This document shows positions 13,089 to 13,237 of a stretch of DNA of 13,237 nt, piece by piece. A program made the position numbers and the translations under genes. Numbering within the stretch: position 1 is the first letter of the stretch; each line of letters begins with the position of its first letter. Source of the stretch: Chloroflexota bacterium (lineage in GTDB: Bacteria; Chloroflexota; Dehalococcoidia; Plut-88900); NCBI GenBank assembly GCA_022572865.1, contig JACZVB010000007.1, positions 1-13,237 on the forward strand. Reading direction: 5' to 3'. The notes beneath the pieces were generated by a model. The model was not told where the DNA came from and searched no databases. It saw only the letters and a list, made by a program, of their open reading frames with translations.

Positions 13089-13237
13089 CTAACGCGGAAG
13101 TTGGTTTAACACTCGTTTTAGTGCGAGTACTTCCACAGGGCATTCTTGCCAGTCATGTTCCCAGCCGACGATCAGGTCGCAAGAGTTGGGTCGGTGGCCA
13201 TGACTGCGGAAGTGAGAACTTTGGAATTCAAACTCAA
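13089..13237 (-). CDS. Partial uncharacterised gene, C-terminal 48 residues (5' end off the window)
   Basis: The minus strand is open from the window edge to a TAG at 13089-13091. The readable part includes HFRSHGHRPNSCDLIVGWEH and then DWQECPVEVLALKRVLNQLP. The pattern HGH....CDLIV.WEH.W..CP..V..LK looks strongly conserved. I recall it in uncharacterised proteins of environmental bacteria, often as CDLIVCWEHNWPECP followed by EVIEL. The strand-like CDLIV with a following EVLALK might be the D...(E)xK part of a nuclease fold, with A38 where the Glu would be, but only the tail is visible. The coding frame is clear by eye; the function is not known. It was too short to appear in a standard open-frame listing and has no start in the window. 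Confidence 0.6.
   Translation of the reverse strand, partial: EFEFQSSHFRSHGHRPNSCDLIVGWEHDWQECPVEVLALKRVLNQLPR

Noticed and set aside
1..13237. CRISPR array, prophage, IS transposase or rRNA genes
   Set aside because: No regularly spaced direct repeats, no intact transposase or phage structural genes, and no rRNA-like segments were seen on either strand.

Overview
The window looks like a chromosomal segment from an uncultured, GC-rich bacterium. I favour the Chloroflexota, either the Dehalococcoidia or the marine SAR202 group. This is inferred from the gene mix: amidohydrolases, an M19-type dipeptidase, a phytanoyl-CoA dioxygenase, a thiolase and a nickel superoxide dismutase. Intergenic repeats of a type I associate with that group also point there. 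No rRNA or other phylogenetic marker is present apart from dnaN, so the lineage is tentative.

Layout. Positions 1-6662 hold catabolic genes as single units with mixed orientation: an M19 dipeptidase-like protein (+), a PhyH-type Fe(II)/2-oxoglutarate dioxygenase (-), an N-acyl-D-amino-acid deacylase family amidohydrolase (-), an FAD oxidoreductase resembling sulfide:quinone reductase (+) and an acetyl-CoA acetyltransferase (+). Positions 6663-7053 are a repeat-rich gap between convergent genes. A PLP-dependent lyase/decarboxylase of the sphingosine-1-phosphate lyase type follows (-). Positions 8296-8990 form a visibly AT-richer patch with one small gene that has a PD-(D/E)XK nuclease pattern and a short possible gene remnant. 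Then come dnaN (-), the divergent pair sodN (-) and sodX (+), a small cupin (-), a 20-bp perfect inverted repeat, and a proline racemase family gene (+). The last ~380 bases are again AT-richer and contain the 3' end of an uncharacterised gene (-) that runs off the window.

How the genes fit together. The best-supported functional unit is sodN/sodX: the nickel enzyme's propeptide must be removed to expose the His of the Ni-hook, and the adjacent protease has the right Ser/Lys dyad. The deacylase, dipeptidase-like protein, proline racemase family protein and PLP enzyme together suggest breakdown of D-amino-acid or modified-amino-acid compounds, with thiolase feeding acyl units to central metabolism. 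They are not one operon, so this is a theme and not a demonstrated pathway. I did not find a clear multi-gene novel system. The most interesting items are the long palindrome between the cupin and racemase genes, the minimal nuclease-like gene in the AT-rich patch, the altered metal sites in two hydrolases, and the recognisable but unnamed gene fragment at the right edge.
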